37,966 nucleotides of DNA from Candidatus Zixiibacteriota bacterium (lineage in GTDB: Bacteria; Zixibacteria; MSB-5A5; GN15; PGXB01): contig JAFGTT010000029.1 in NCBI GenBank assembly GCA_016933955.1, positions 1-37,966 of the forward strand, read 5' to 3'. Shown piece by piece: positions 26,954 through 35,703 of the stretch. How positions within the stretch are numbered: position 1 is the first letter of the stretch; each line of letters starts with the position of its first letter. The notes under the pieces were generated by a model. The model had not been told where the DNA came from, ran no database searches, and worked only from the letters and a program-made list of their open reading frames with translations. Position numbers and translations under genes: made by a program.

Positions 26954-26992
26954 ATATTTAATTGTCGGGACACCGCCGGTGATAATATTCTT

Positions 26993-27021
26993 TTGGTCTT
27001 ATCTGCCGGACGTATTATATT
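26993..27021 (+). promoter_or_regulatory. candidate promoter of sms operon
   Basis: TTGGTC (26993-26998), 17-nt spacer, TATATT (27016-27021), 35 nt before smsC. The -10 is good and the -35 is poor. Confidence 0.35.
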
Positions 27022-27055
27022 ATTTACTTAAATTGGAATATGAAAGGATCAGATT

Positions 27056-27799
27056 ATGGGCGTCCTGTCCCTTGAAAATGTGAAACTCAACCTGGGCGGC
27101 AAACCGATCTTGAATAATCTTTCCATCGATTTCTGGGATAATCATATCCATGCCGTGGTGGGACCCAACGGGGCCGGAAAATCAACCCTGGCCGCTACCA
27201 TTATGGGACTGGGCGGGTACACTATCGATGAAGGCGATATTATTTTTGAAGGAAATTCAATCAGGGATTGGCCGCTGGATAAACGGGCCAAGGGTGGAAT
27301 TACCCTGGCCTGGCAGGAACCGGCTCGTTTTGAGGGGTTGACGGTCAGGGATTTTATACGAGCCTCCGCCCGCGATAAAAGCGAGGCTAATCTCGAAAAA
27401 TGTCTTCGACAGGCAGGCCTGGAACCGGCTGTATATTTTCGCCGGGCGGTCGATAAAACCCTCAGCGGCGGAGAGAGGAAAAAAGTCGAACTGGCCTCGA
27501 TTCTGGCCATGCAACCCAGGCTGGCCCTTCTCGATGAACCCGATTCCGGGATCGATATCGAGTCCATACAGCGAATATTCGATGCCGTCCGCATTCTCAA
27601 AGAGGGTGGAACCACGGTGATTCTGATTACCCACAGCTTGGCCGTTCTCGATCAGGCGGAGCATGCCTTTCTGCTCTGTAGCGGGCAGTTGGTTGATAAG
27701 GGTAACGTCGGCCGAATAAGGAAATATTTCGAAAGAAATTGCATGCCGTGCGACCACAAAAATCTTCCCCAGCCAATTCAACTTGGAGATAAAGCATGA
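27056..27799 (+). CDS. smsC: SufC-like ATPase (SmsC) of Fe-S assembly
   Basis: This ABC-type soluble ATPase works with a SufB-like scaffold in iron-sulfur cluster assembly. In its 247 residues are Walker A GPNGAGKST (about 37-45), Q-loop in LAWQEPARFEGL, signature LSGGERKKVE, Walker B LALLDEPDSGID and the switch His in LITHS. Length and the LAWQEP and EPDSGID variants fit the SufC branch rather than a transport ATPase, and no permease is adjacent. It overlaps the SufB-like gene by 4 nt. With no SufS, SufU, SufE or SufD nearby, this matches the minimal two-gene SMS system. A small MCDHK-type Cys pair lies near the C-terminus. Confidence 0.85.
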   Translation: MGVLSLENVKLNLGGKPILNNLSIDFWDNHIHAVVGPNGAGKSTLAATIMGLGGYTIDEGDIIFEGNSIRDWPLDKRAKGGITLAWQEPARFEGLTVRDFIRASARDKSEANLEKCLRQAGLEPAVYFRRAVDKTLSGGERKKVELASILAMQPRLALLDEPDSGIDIESIQRIFDAVRILKEGGTTVILITHSLAVLDQAEHAFLLCSGQLVDKGNVGRIRKYFERNCMPCDHKNLPQPIQLGDKA

Positions 27800-28734
27800 C
27801 CAGTCAGCTTCAGATGATAAAGCAAATCTACGATTATACCGGCACCGATCCCAATTTGAAAGACCCCGATACCGCCCACCTGGTCATTAACGGAAACCGC
27901 GTCCTGGGGATGCAATCGGTTCCCGGTTTGAATATCATCGTCCGGGAACTTGAGGATGGTATCGACGCCAATATTAATCTGGCCGAGGGGACAGTTATGG
28001 CCAAACCGGTCCATCTCTGTTTCGGAATGCTGCCGGAAAAGGGCATCCAGCGTATTATCATGAAAGTCAACATTGAAAAAGAAGCCCGTATATCGCTTCT
28101 GGCTCATTGTGTCTTTCCCAATGCGGTCGATGTCAGCCATATCATGAATGCCGAAATCAATATCGGCGAGGGAGGGGAGTGCAGTTATTTCGAGAAACAC
28201 GTTCACAGCCTCCGCGGAGGGATCAAAGTTTATCCTAAGGCGATTGTCGAAGTCGGCAAAAGAGCTGTATTCAAAACCGAATTCGAACTCATCAAGGGCC
28301 GGGTCGGGTTGATTGATATCGATTACGAAACCACTTCACTTGAAAACAGCGTAATGGAAATGACCTCGCGAATCAGCGGACGCGATGATGATATTATCAA
28401 GATCAGAGAAGTGGGGCATCTCAAGGGCGAATATGCCCGCGGTGCCCTGACCTCAAAAATCGCCGTTCGTAATAACGCCCGGGCGGAAGTATATAATAAA
28501 CTGACGGCTTCGGCCGCCTATACCCGAGGACATGTCGATTGCAAGGAAATTCTCCAGGATAACGGCCGGGCGATTGCAGTCCCGATTGTCGAGGTCAATC
28601 ATTCCAAAGCGCATGTTACCCATGAAGCGGCCATCGGCAGTGTCGATAATAAACAGCTCGAAACCCTGATGGCCAGAGGTCTGTCCGAAGATGATGCGGT
28701 AGAATTGATTATCAATGGCCTTTTAAGTCATTGA
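27796..28734 (+). CDS. smsB: SufB-like scaffold (SmsB) of Fe-S assembly
   Basis: This is the scaffold partner of the SufC-like ATPase. At 312 residues it is much shorter than SufB (about 470), consisting mainly of the beta-helix core and the C-terminal region. Diagnostic segments are GGECSYFEKHVHS in the middle, GHVDCKEIL (a conserved Cys that may hold the nascent cluster), EVNHSKAHVTHEAAIG, and the family's end motif LMARGLSEDDAVELIINGLL. This is the SmsB/short SufB-SufD-like form found in many archaea and anaerobic bacteria. ATGA coupling to smsC. A weak terminator follows. Confidence 0.85.
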   Translation: MTSQLQMIKQIYDYTGTDPNLKDPDTAHLVINGNRVLGMQSVPGLNIIVRELEDGIDANINLAEGTVMAKPVHLCFGMLPEKGIQRIIMKVNIEKEARISLLAHCVFPNAVDVSHIMNAEINIGEGGECSYFEKHVHSLRGGIKVYPKAIVEVGKRAVFKTEFELIKGRVGLIDIDYETTSLENSVMEMTSRISGRDDDIIKIREVGHLKGEYARGALTSKIAVRNNARAEVYNKLTASAAYTRGHVDCKEILQDNGRAIAVPIVEVNHSKAHVTHEAAIGSVDNKQLETLMARGLSEDDAVELIINGLLSH

Positions 28735-28744
28735 AATATTCACC

Positions 28745-28776
28745 GGGGTTGGCCGCTGTTCATAAAACCCTTTTTT
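28745..28776 (+). terminator. weak terminator after sms operon
   Basis: GGGTT (28746-28750) pairs with AACCC (28766-28770), extended by a G-T pair, loop of 15, then six T (28771-28776). The stem is short, so readthrough into phoB is possible. Confidence 0.4.
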
Positions 28777-28790
28777 GGTCCGGCTAAATC

Positions 28791-28819
28791 TTCTAACCAA
28801 TTCCTAATCTATTCCTAAT
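28791..28819 (+). promoter_or_regulatory. Pho-box-like triple direct repeat before phoB
   Basis: Three heptamers lie in exact 11-bp register: TTCTAAC (28791-28797), TCCTAAT (28802-28808), TCCTAAT (28813-28819). A 7-bp unit with 4-bp spacer is the architecture of PhoB/PhoP binding sites in other bacteria, although the heptamer differs from the E. coli one. Similar repeats precede the porin-pst operon. Confidence 0.55.
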
Positions 28820-28895
28820 AATCTGATGCGCACCTTATTTTTGTTGATTTGTTTCTGTGAAGTATTAAACTAAATTTTGGTGCGGAGGGCTGATT

Positions 28896-29588
28896 ATGGC
28901 CAAAGAAAAAATATTAGTCGTTGAGGATGAGGAGGATATCCAGGAACTGGTCCGCTATAATCTCGAGCGGGAAGGATACCAGATCGCCGGCGCTTTGAGC
29001 GGCGAGGAAGGGATGAAAGCTGTTAAAGCGGCCCCCCCGGATTTGATTGTGCTCGATTTAATGTTGCCGGGAATTGACGGTCTGGAAATTTGTAAACTGC
29101 TAAAAAACAATCCCAAAGCGGAACATATCCCGATTGTCATGCTGACCGCCAAGGGCGAGGAAGCCGATATCGTGGCCGGTCTGGAACTCGGCGCCGATGA
29201 TTATATAACCAAGCCATTCAGTCCCAGAGTCCTGGTGGCCAGAATACGCGCCGTCCTGAGGCGCAAAGCGCGGGAATCGGATACCGATAATATGACTGTT
29301 AAAGTCAGCGAGCTTATTATCCACCCGGGAAGGCGCGAGGTCTTGGTTAAGGGAAGCCGGGTCGATCTGACTTATACCGAGTTTCAGGTGCTTCATTTTC
29401 TGGCCAGCCGTCCGGGATGGGTTTTCACGCGTTACCAGATAGTCAATGCCATCAAGGGTGATGATTATCCGGTCACCGATCGTTCGGTCGATGTTCAAAT
29501 TGTTGGCCTTCGTAAAAAACTTGGCGACTACGGCGACCTGATTGAAACGGTAAGGGGTGTCGGTTACAGATTCAGGGAAATAGAATGA
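28896..29588 (+). CDS. phoB: phosphate response regulator PhoB
   Basis: This OmpR-family regulator is 230 residues long. The receiver has the acidic cluster EDEED (10-14), phosphorylation site Asp54 (IVLDLMLPGIDG), Thr in MLTAKG, Lys in TKPFSP. The winged-helix domain ends VRGVGYRFRE. Assignment to PhoB rather than another regulator rests on the following PhoR-like kinase with HAMP and PAS domains, and on the pst-phoU genes downstream. GGAGGG ribosome site; ends in a 4-nt overlap with phoR. Probably autoregulated by the repeats 72 nt upstream. Confidence 0.9.
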   Translation: MAKEKILVVEDEEDIQELVRYNLEREGYQIAGALSGEEGMKAVKAAPPDLIVLDLMLPGIDGLEICKLLKNNPKAEHIPIVMLTAKGEEADIVAGLELGADDYITKPFSPRVLVARIRAVLRRKARESDTDNMTVKVSELIIHPGRREVLVKGSRVDLTYTEFQVLHFLASRPGWVFTRYQIVNAIKGDDYPVTDRSVDVQIVGLRKKLGDYGDLIETVRGVGYRFREIE

Positions 29589-31354
29589 CAAATCGTCGCA
29601 TGCTCTGGCAGCTTTATACGCCTTTTCTTGTAATTATCCTTGTATCACTAATATTTATCATTATTTATTCCACCCGTTCCATGAATAAATTTTATATCGG
29701 GGAAGCCACCACCAGCCTGGAAAGAGCCGCCAATCTTTTGCAGGAGCCGGTCAATAATCTTCTCGCGATCGGCGATACCACAGCGGTCGATACTCTCTGT
29801 ATTCGACTGGGCAAACAAACCGCGACGCGTTATACGGTTATACTGGCCGATGGCAATGTTCTTGGAGACACCAATGAAGATCCTGCCCGAATGGAAAAAC
29901 ATGATACTCGCCCGGAAATAGCCCGCGCCCTCTCTGGGGAAACAGGTTCCTCGACTCGCTACAGCAATACCCTGCAAATTTCTCTTTTATATGTGGCGGT
30001 CCCGATTTTCAGGGATAATCGGGTCGATTTTGTTATCAGGGCGGCCATCCCGATTACCGCCCTTGGCACCGCCATGAATCGTATTACCTATGATATCGCC
30101 CTGGTCGGTCTGGTTATCGCCTTTCTCGCGGCCCTGGTTAGTCTCCTGGTTTCCCGCCGTATCAGCCGGCCTCTGGAGCAGTTGAAGACCGGAGCGGAAC
30201 GTTTTGCCGGGGGAGATTTAACTTACAAATTGCCGATGCCGGCCGCCGAGGAAGTCCGCGGCCTGGCGGTGGCGATGAACCGGATGGCTGTTCAACTTGA
30301 TGAACGTATCCGCACGATAATTCGACAGCGTAATGAGCAGGAGGCCATGCTGGCCAGTATGACCGAGGGCGTTCTTGCGGTGGATACCGGAAAACGGATA
30401 CTCAGTATCAATCTCGCCGCGGCCCGCCTGTTTAATATCGATCTCAATAACACCATCGGACGCAGTATCCTGGAAATTATCCGAAATGCCGATCTGCCAA
30501 AATTGGTCAATCAGGCGCTGAATGCCGATAGCACCGTCGAAAGAGAAATCACCCTCAATGACAATGACGAACGTTTTCTCCAGGCCCACGGCACTCCTCT
30601 GCGCGACAGCCACGGCGACCGGATCGGGGCCATGATTGTTCTCAACGACCTCACCCGTATCCGTCGTCTGGAACGGATGCGTAAAGATTTTGTCGCCAAT
30701 GTTTCCCATGAATTAAAAACCCCGGTAACTTCTATCAAAGGTTTTGTCGAAACCCTTCTGGATGGAGCCGTCGAAAACACCGATGATGCCGTCAAATTTT
30801 TAAATATTATCGCGCGCCAGGCGGACCGCCTCAATGCTATCATTGATGATATCCTGAGTCTGTCACGAATCGAGGAAGATTCGGAAAAAGGAACAATTGT
30901 CGTCGAAGAAAGAAATCTCAATAATATAGTCAAAGCGGCGGTGCAAACCTGTGAGTTGAAATCCAGGGAAAAGGAGATCAGGATTGATGTTGAATGCGGT
31001 AACCAGATCAAACACCGGATTAATGGACAGCTTTTGGAACAGGCACTTGTCAACCTGATCGATAACGCTATCAAATACAGCGAAAAGGGCAGCCCTGTTA
31101 AAATCGTCTGTGACCGGGATGAAAATGAAATTCGTATCGTTATTCAGGATAACGGCGTCGGTATCAGAAAGGAACACCTGCCTCGTATTTTTGAAAGATT
31201 TTATCGGGTCGATAAAGCCCGGAGCCGCAAAATAGGCGGGACCGGGCTCGGTCTGGCTATCGTCAAGCATATCGTTCTGGCTCACGGCGGACAGGTTACG
31301 GTGGATAGCACCCCGGGGCAGGGAAGTGCTTTTACTATCCATCTTCCTCTGTAA
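29585..31354 (+). CDS. phoR: phosphate sensor histidine kinase PhoR
   Basis: 589 residues: TM1 (about 7-29), a ~140-residue periplasmic domain, TM2 (about 169-190), HAMP (191-243), PAS (about 250-360), HisKA with phospho-acceptor His375 (ANVSHELKTPVTS), and HATPase with IDNAIKYSEKG, IQDNGVGI and GTGLGLAI. This is the large PhoR form with an extracytoplasmic domain seen in Gram-positive and many deep-branching bacteria, rather than the short E. coli type. In the family, signalling depends on contacts with Pst and PhoU, both encoded downstream. Coupled to phoB by a 4-nt overlap. Confidence 0.88.
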   Translation: MTNRRMLWQLYTPFLVIILVSLIFIIIYSTRSMNKFYIGEATTSLERAANLLQEPVNNLLAIGDTTAVDTLCIRLGKQTATRYTVILADGNVLGDTNEDPARMEKHDTRPEIARALSGETGSSTRYSNTLQISLLYVAVPIFRDNRVDFVIRAAIPITALGTAMNRITYDIALVGLVIAFLAALVSLLVSRRISRPLEQLKTGAERFAGGDLTYKLPMPAAEEVRGLAVAMNRMAVQLDERIRTIIRQRNEQEAMLASMTEGVLAVDTGKRILSINLAAARLFNIDLNNTIGRSILEIIRNADLPKLVNQALNADSTVEREITLNDNDERFLQAHGTPLRDSHGDRIGAMIVLNDLTRIRRLERMRKDFVANVSHELKTPVTSIKGFVETLLDGAVENTDDAVKFLNIIARQADRLNAIIDDILSLSRIEEDSEKGTIVVEERNLNNIVKAAVQTCELKSREKEIRIDVECGNQIKHRINGQLLEQALVNLIDNAIKYSEKGSPVKIVCDRDENEIRIVIQDNGVGIRKEHLPRIFERFYRVDKARSRKIGGTGLGLAIVKHIVLAHGGQVTVDSTPGQGSAFTIHLPL

Positions 31355-31659
31355 ACCCTTGTATCATAATAAATAAGTTCAATCTTTTTTGCGCCCGGGA
31401 TTATTGTTGGCCGGGTTCATTAATTCCTAATATTTAATCAAACGCTAACATTTCTCTAACAATCCAAAAGTTTAATCAGGCGACAGGTATGAACAAAAAA
31501 AAATATGATAATGCGATGGAAAGACAAAACTCCACAGGGATGAATGAAAGGAGGCATAATAAATCGATTTCTTCATTTACGAATTGAATTTACGGTACTG
31601 AAATAATTAACAAATAACTGAGAAATATTTTTATACGGTTAAAATCAGGGGAGACCAAA
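31355..31659 (+). promoter_or_regulatory. intergenic region with Pho-box-like repeats
   Basis: 305 nt with no convincing gene. Three heptamers in 11-bp register are seen: ATTTAAT (31432-31438), CGCTAAC (31443-31449), CTCTAAC (31454-31460). A fourth copy, TCCTAAT (31425-31431), identical to those before phoB, is out of register. The repeats should control the porin-pst operon. A 32-codon frame at 31489-31587 is Lys/Asn-rich, has a poor ribosome site and is probably not translated. No terminator is evident after phoR. Confidence 0.5.
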
Positions 31660-32808
31660 GTGAAAACATATCTCATAGCTTCAGTAATTGTCCTGATGAC
31701 TTTTATTCTGACTATCAATGCTAAAGCCGACGAAATGAAAACCTCACCGCTGGATGGCATAAAGCTCAAATCACTGGCTTATATTGATTACTCCAACGGC
31801 AAAACAGGACTTGTAAACGATGCCGACACCGGTTACAATCAATTTTCTTTAACCCGGGGTTATTTTACACTCGAGAAAGAATTACAGCCATGGATGGGAA
31901 TGCGTCTGACCATGGATTTGACGCAGGATGATGACGGGGATTACAAAGTCCGACAGAAATATTTTTACGCCGCGTTGAAACCCAAAGATTTGGGATTTTT
32001 GACCGGTATGAGTTCCGAGATCGGATTGGGTCATATTCCTTGGCTTGATTTCGAAGAACATATCAATCCCTATCGTTGCCAGGGAACCATGGCCATCGAG
32101 CGGGCCGGAGTTTTAAATTCGGCTGATGTTGGAATCAGTCTTATGGGTTCATTCGGTGGTAAACTGACCGACGCTAAATCAAAAACGGGAAACGACCATT
32201 ATGACGGCTTGTATGGAAGCTGGCATATCGGTATTTATAATGGCAGTGGTTATCATGCCAAGGAAGTCAACGAAAACAAGGTTCCCGAAGCCAGGGTTAC
32301 ATTGAGACCATTGCCGGAAGTCCTGCCCGGATTGCAATTAAGTTATTTCGGGGTTTTCGGAAAAGGCAACACTCTGGAAGCGCCGGATTATATCGTCAAT
32401 ATGGGCATGATCAGTCTTGAGCATCCCATGGTTATCCTGACCGGTCAATTCATGATGACTGAGGGTAACGCCAAAGGCACCTGGATTGACGAATCCGGCA
32501 AGGCTTTAAAAACTCAGGGATTTTCCGCTTTCGGTCAATTCAGAATTCCCGATTCCCGGCTGGCCGTATTCGGCCGGGTCGATTATTTTGATACCGACGC
32601 CGATAATGTCATTGTCTCCGATAAGTCCGCCTACACCACTTTCATTGGCGGGCTTTCTTATAGCCTGTACAAGAGTAATATGATTCTGGTAACCTTCGAA
32701 ACCACTGACTACGACGAAAACGTCGCCGGCAAAGGAAAGATTCCTGCGGCCGGAACCATGCTCGGCAAAGACCAGAAAGTTCAGATGGTTTATCAGATCA
32801 GCTTTTAG
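31660..32808 (+). CDS. outer-membrane porin, probably phosphate-related
   Basis: The 382-residue protein has a signal peptide (hydrophobic about 4-19, cleavage near INAKA). The remainder has alternating hydrophobic-polar strands and Tyr/Gly-rich turns typical of a beta-barrel, with no long hydrophobic helix. It ends with Phe (VYQISF), the aromatic terminus recognised by the BAM machinery. Start is GTG 31660 with GGGGAG upstream. It lies behind Pho-box-like repeats and 45 nt before pstS, so an OprP/OprO-like phosphate-uptake porin is the natural inference. I see no residues that prove phosphate selectivity. Confidence 0.75.
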   Translation: MKTYLIASVIVLMTFILTINAKADEMKTSPLDGIKLKSLAYIDYSNGKTGLVNDADTGYNQFSLTRGYFTLEKELQPWMGMRLTMDLTQDDDGDYKVRQKYFYAALKPKDLGFLTGMSSEIGLGHIPWLDFEEHINPYRCQGTMAIERAGVLNSADVGISLMGSFGGKLTDAKSKTGNDHYDGLYGSWHIGIYNGSGYHAKEVNENKVPEARVTLRPLPEVLPGLQLSYFGVFGKGNTLEAPDYIVNMGMISLEHPMVILTGQFMMTEGNAKGTWIDESGKALKTQGFSAFGQFRIPDSRLAVFGRVDYFDTDADNVIVSDKSAYTTFIGGLSYSLYKSNMILVTFETTDYDENVAGKGKIPAAGTMLGKDQKVQMVYQISF

Positions 32809-32853
32809 TGAAATATGATATAATAAAGAAATGAATATAACGAGGAGGTTCTT

Positions 32854-33711
32854 ATGAAAAAGTCATTTATCCTGATAGCCGCGGTTGTTCTATTGACCGT
32901 TGCCGGAAGTATCCTGGCCGCCGCGACCATAACCATCAAGGGTTCCGATACCCTTGTCCGCTTGGGCCAACGCTGGGCCGAAGAATACATGAAGATTAAC
33001 AAAGGAGTTGTTATTCAGGTCTCCGGTGGCGGATCGGGAACCGGTATTGCCGCTCTTCTAAACGGAAGTACCGATATCTGTGAAGCTTCACGTGATATGA
33101 AAGAAAAAGAATACAGCAAAGCCGAGGAACTTGGAATTCATCCCTTCCGGGTCTCAGTGGCCCTTGATGGCATCGCGGTTTTCCTGAATGAAAGCAATCT
33201 CATCGGCGAACTCAGTCTGGCCCAGCTTAAGGGCATCTATACCGGGGCTATCACCAACTGGAAGGAAGTCGGCGGTAAAGATGCACAAATCATTCTTTAT
33301 GGCCGGGAAAATAATTCAGGGACATATGTTTTCTTTAAGGAACATGTTCTCAATGACGAGGATTATTCGGATTACACCCAGACCCTGCCCGGAACGGCGG
33401 CGGTCGTCAACGCCGTCTCCAAGGATATCAACGGCATCGGTTATGGTGGCATTGCCTGGGCCAAAGGCGTCAAATATGCCAGTGTCAAGGTCAATGACAC
33501 CAGCGCCGCAATCCTGCCATCGGTAGAAACGGTTTCTTCGGGAACCTATCCCATTTCACGCGACCTCTATTGGTTTTTCAACGGAAAACCGACCGGCGAA
33601 TTGAAAAAACTGATCAACTGGGCTCTTTCACCCGAGGGACAGAAAATTGCTGAGGAGATGGATTATGTCCCTCTTCCCAAAGAGCAGGCCCAAAAAATGA
33701 TGGTTGACTAA
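32854..33711 (+). CDS. pstS: phosphate-binding protein PstS
   Basis: This is the periplasmic phosphate-binding component of the PstSCAB transporter. 285 residues with a signal peptide (1-23, ending LAAA). The mature part begins TITIKGSDTLVRLGQRWAEE and shows the phosphate-ligand segments GSDT, GGGSGTGIAAL and (near 150) GRENNSGTYVFF. It has a strong AGGAGG ribosome site. No lipobox Cys is seen, so it should be soluble in the periplasm, as in Gram-negative bacteria. A strong hairpin follows in the gap before pstC. Confidence 0.93.
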   Translation: MKKSFILIAAVVLLTVAGSILAAATITIKGSDTLVRLGQRWAEEYMKINKGVVIQVSGGGSGTGIAALLNGSTDICEASRDMKEKEYSKAEELGIHPFRVSVALDGIAVFLNESNLIGELSLAQLKGIYTGAITNWKEVGGKDAQIILYGRENNSGTYVFFKEHVLNDEDYSDYTQTLPGTAAVVNAVSKDINGIGYGGIAWAKGVKYASVKVNDTSAAILPSVETVSSGTYPISRDLYWFFNGKPTGELKKLINWALSPEGQKIAEEMDYVPLPKEQAQKMMVD

Positions 33712-33733
33712 TATAAAGTTTCCCTCTTCCTTT

Positions 33734-33767
33734 AACCCTGCGGGGACGAGGCCGTCGCCGCAGGGTT
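33734..33767 (+). promoter_or_regulatory. intercistronic hairpin between pstS and pstC
   Basis: A perfect 10-bp stem, AACCCTGCGG (33734-33743) with CCGCAGGGTT (33758-33767), continues after one mismatch with GACG/CGTC (33745-33748 / 33753-33756). No T-run follows, so it is not a terminator. Such hairpins often protect binding-protein mRNA or weaken expression of downstream permease genes. It ends 11 nt before the pstC ATG. Confidence 0.7.
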
Positions 33768-33778
33768 TGTGGGTGACT

Positions 33779-34738
33779 ATGGAAGAACTGCGATTTAAAC
33801 CGAAATCGAAAATCACCGAATTCCTCGGTTCAAAGCTGATCGCCGTCAGTGCCTTCACTGCCCTGATCGGCATTTTGCTTATTTTTATCTTCATTTTCAA
33901 AGAGGCCGTTCCGATTTTCACCAATCCCGAAATCAGGGAAGAGGCCTCGGTCGATAAAATGGTTTTCAAGCAGAAATTTTATGAGGGCAGGGAGGCCAAA
34001 TGGTCCTGGCAGCCCAATTCTAAAATCCCCAAATTTTCTTTATTGCCTCTTTTTATCGGTACCATAAAGGCGGCTATTATCGCTATGTTGTTTGCGGTTC
34101 CCCTGGCCGTCGGGGCCGCCATTTATACCTCGGAATTCGCCTCCAAACGGATGAGGGAGTTAATCAAACCGGTCATCGAAACCCTGGCCGCCATACCTTC
34201 GGTCGTCCTGGGTTTTTTCGCCCTCATGGTCTTGGCCACCTTTTTACAGAAAACCCTCGGTCTGACCTTCCGGTTGAACGCCCTCAATGCCGGGATTGCC
34301 CTTGGGCTGGCGGTCATCCCCATTATTTTTACCGTAGCCGAGGATGCCATGACATCCGTTCCACGCTCTCTGCGTGAGGCCGCCATCGCTCTCGGCGCCA
34401 ATCCCTGGCAGGTTTCATTAACAATGGTGTTTCCGGCCGCTCTGCCGGGAATCGCCGCTGGCGTCGTCCTTGGTTTTGGGAGGGCTATCGGCGAGACCAT
34501 GATTGTCCTCATGGCCTCCGGAAATGCGGCTATATTGTCGGCCAGCCTGACCGATTCGGTCCGAACTTTTTCAGCCACCATCGCTGCGGAACTGGCCGAG
34601 GTGGTTTTTGGAAGCGCTCATTACAGCGTCCTGTTTTTTATCGGGACCATGCTTTTTATCTTCACCTTTCTTATCAACCTCGGCGGCGATTTCATCCTGA
34701 TTAAGTTGAAAGACCGGTTGCAGGGGAGAATGAAATGA
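33779..34738 (+). CDS. pstC: phosphate permease PstC
   Basis: This is a membrane subunit of the phosphate ABC transporter. From ATG 33779 it has 319 residues with about six transmembrane helices and the permease EAA-type loop (LREAAIALGANPWQVS) that contacts PstB. A TTG at 33704 would add 25 residues, but those would be encoded across the strong hairpin and overlap the pstS end, so I chose 33779. The N-terminus MEELRFKPKSK resembles that of PstA. It overlaps pstA by 4 nt. Confidence 0.92.
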   Translation: MEELRFKPKSKITEFLGSKLIAVSAFTALIGILLIFIFIFKEAVPIFTNPEIREEASVDKMVFKQKFYEGREAKWSWQPNSKIPKFSLLPLFIGTIKAAIIAMLFAVPLAVGAAIYTSEFASKRMRELIKPVIETLAAIPSVVLGFFALMVLATFLQKTLGLTFRLNALNAGIALGLAVIPIIFTVAEDAMTSVPRSLREAAIALGANPWQVSLTMVFPAALPGIAAGVVLGFGRAIGETMIVLMASGNAAILSASLTDSVRTFSATIAAELAEVVFGSAHYSVLFFIGTMLFIFTFLINLGGDFILIKLKDRLQGRMK

Positions 34739-35703
34739 ATCCCGCCCCTTCAATCAAGACTCTGCTGACCAAGCCGGTAGCCGATATCTCTGAGCTGAAA
34801 TTCAAACCCAAAACACGTGGTCTTATTCCAAAGAGTATGACCCTTATGGCGGTGGTTGTTATCGTCATGATGCTGGTTATTGTTGTTGGGAATATTGTCT
34901 ATGGCGGACTGGGAACCATTAATTGGAAATTTCTGACTCATCCCCCGGAACAGGGGATGGAAGCCGGCGGTGTTTTCCCGGCCATCTTCGGAACCGTCTT
35001 TCTCGTCATTTTAATGGTGATTGCGGTAGTCCCGATCGGCGTTCTGACAGCCGTTTATCTTTATGAATATACTCGTCCGGATTCCTGGATCACCCACCTT
35101 ATCCGGATTGCCATCAACAACCTGGCTGGCGTCCCATCGATCGTATTCGGTCTTTTCGGTCTGGGCTTTTTTGTTGGCTTTATCGGCTCGGGGATTGATT
35201 CGGTCTTTTTTTACGACGAAGGTCCGGTCTGGGGACAACCGGCCATCATCTGGGCCGCCCTGACTCTCTCGCTTCTGACCCTGCCGGTGGTTATTGTCGC
35301 CACCGAAGAAGCCCTGCGAACTATCCCGCAGGAATTCAAAGAGGCCAGTTATGCTCTCGGAGCCACCAAACTCCAGACGATCATTAGAATTATTATCCCC
35401 CAGGCAATGCCGGGGATTTTTACGGGTTCAATCCTGGCCGTGAGCCGCGGAGCCGGAGAGGTGGCCCCTATCATGTTCACCGGGGCGGCCTACTATCTGC
35501 CTTACCTTCCCGCTAAACTCAACGACCAGTTTATGGAACTCGGTTATCATATTTATGTTATGGCGACCCAGTCGCCCGATGTCGAAAAAACCAAGCCGAT
35601 TCTCTACGGAACCGTGCTGGTTCTTTTATTGTTGACATTCCTGTTGAATTTTGTTGCCATATTAATTCGTTCCAGAATGAGGAAAAAGCGTGCCAATGTC
35701 TGA
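34735..35703 (+). CDS. pstA: phosphate permease PstA
   Basis: This is the second permease subunit, 322 residues, with a ~35-residue cytoplasmic N-terminus containing ELKFKPKTR, about six transmembrane helices, and the coupling loop [16 protein letters not shown]. Conserved segments [15 protein letters not shown] and [15 protein letters not shown] match the PstA family. ATGA overlap with pstC and an 8-nt overlap with pstB. Confidence 0.93.
   Translation: MNPAPSIKTLLTKPVADISELKFKPKTRGLIPKSMTLMAVVVIVMMLVIVVGNIVYGGLGTINWKFLTHPPEQGMEAGGVFPAIFGTVFLVILMVIAVVPIGVLTAVYLYEYTRPDSWITHLIRIAINNLAGVPSIVFGLFGLGFFVGFIGSGIDSVFFYDEGPVWGQPAIIWAALTLSLLTLPVVIVATEEALRTIPQEFKEASYALGATKLQTIIRIIIPQAMPGIFTGSILAVSRGAGEVAPIMFTGAAYYLPYLPAKLNDQFMELGYHIYVMATQSPDVEKTKPILYGTVLVLLLLTFLLNFVAILIRSRMRKKRANV

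Noticed and set aside
31489-31587. 32-codon frame between phoR and the porin
   Set aside because: Low-complexity Lys/Asn/Arg composition, weak ribosome site, and located in the promoter region of the porin operon.
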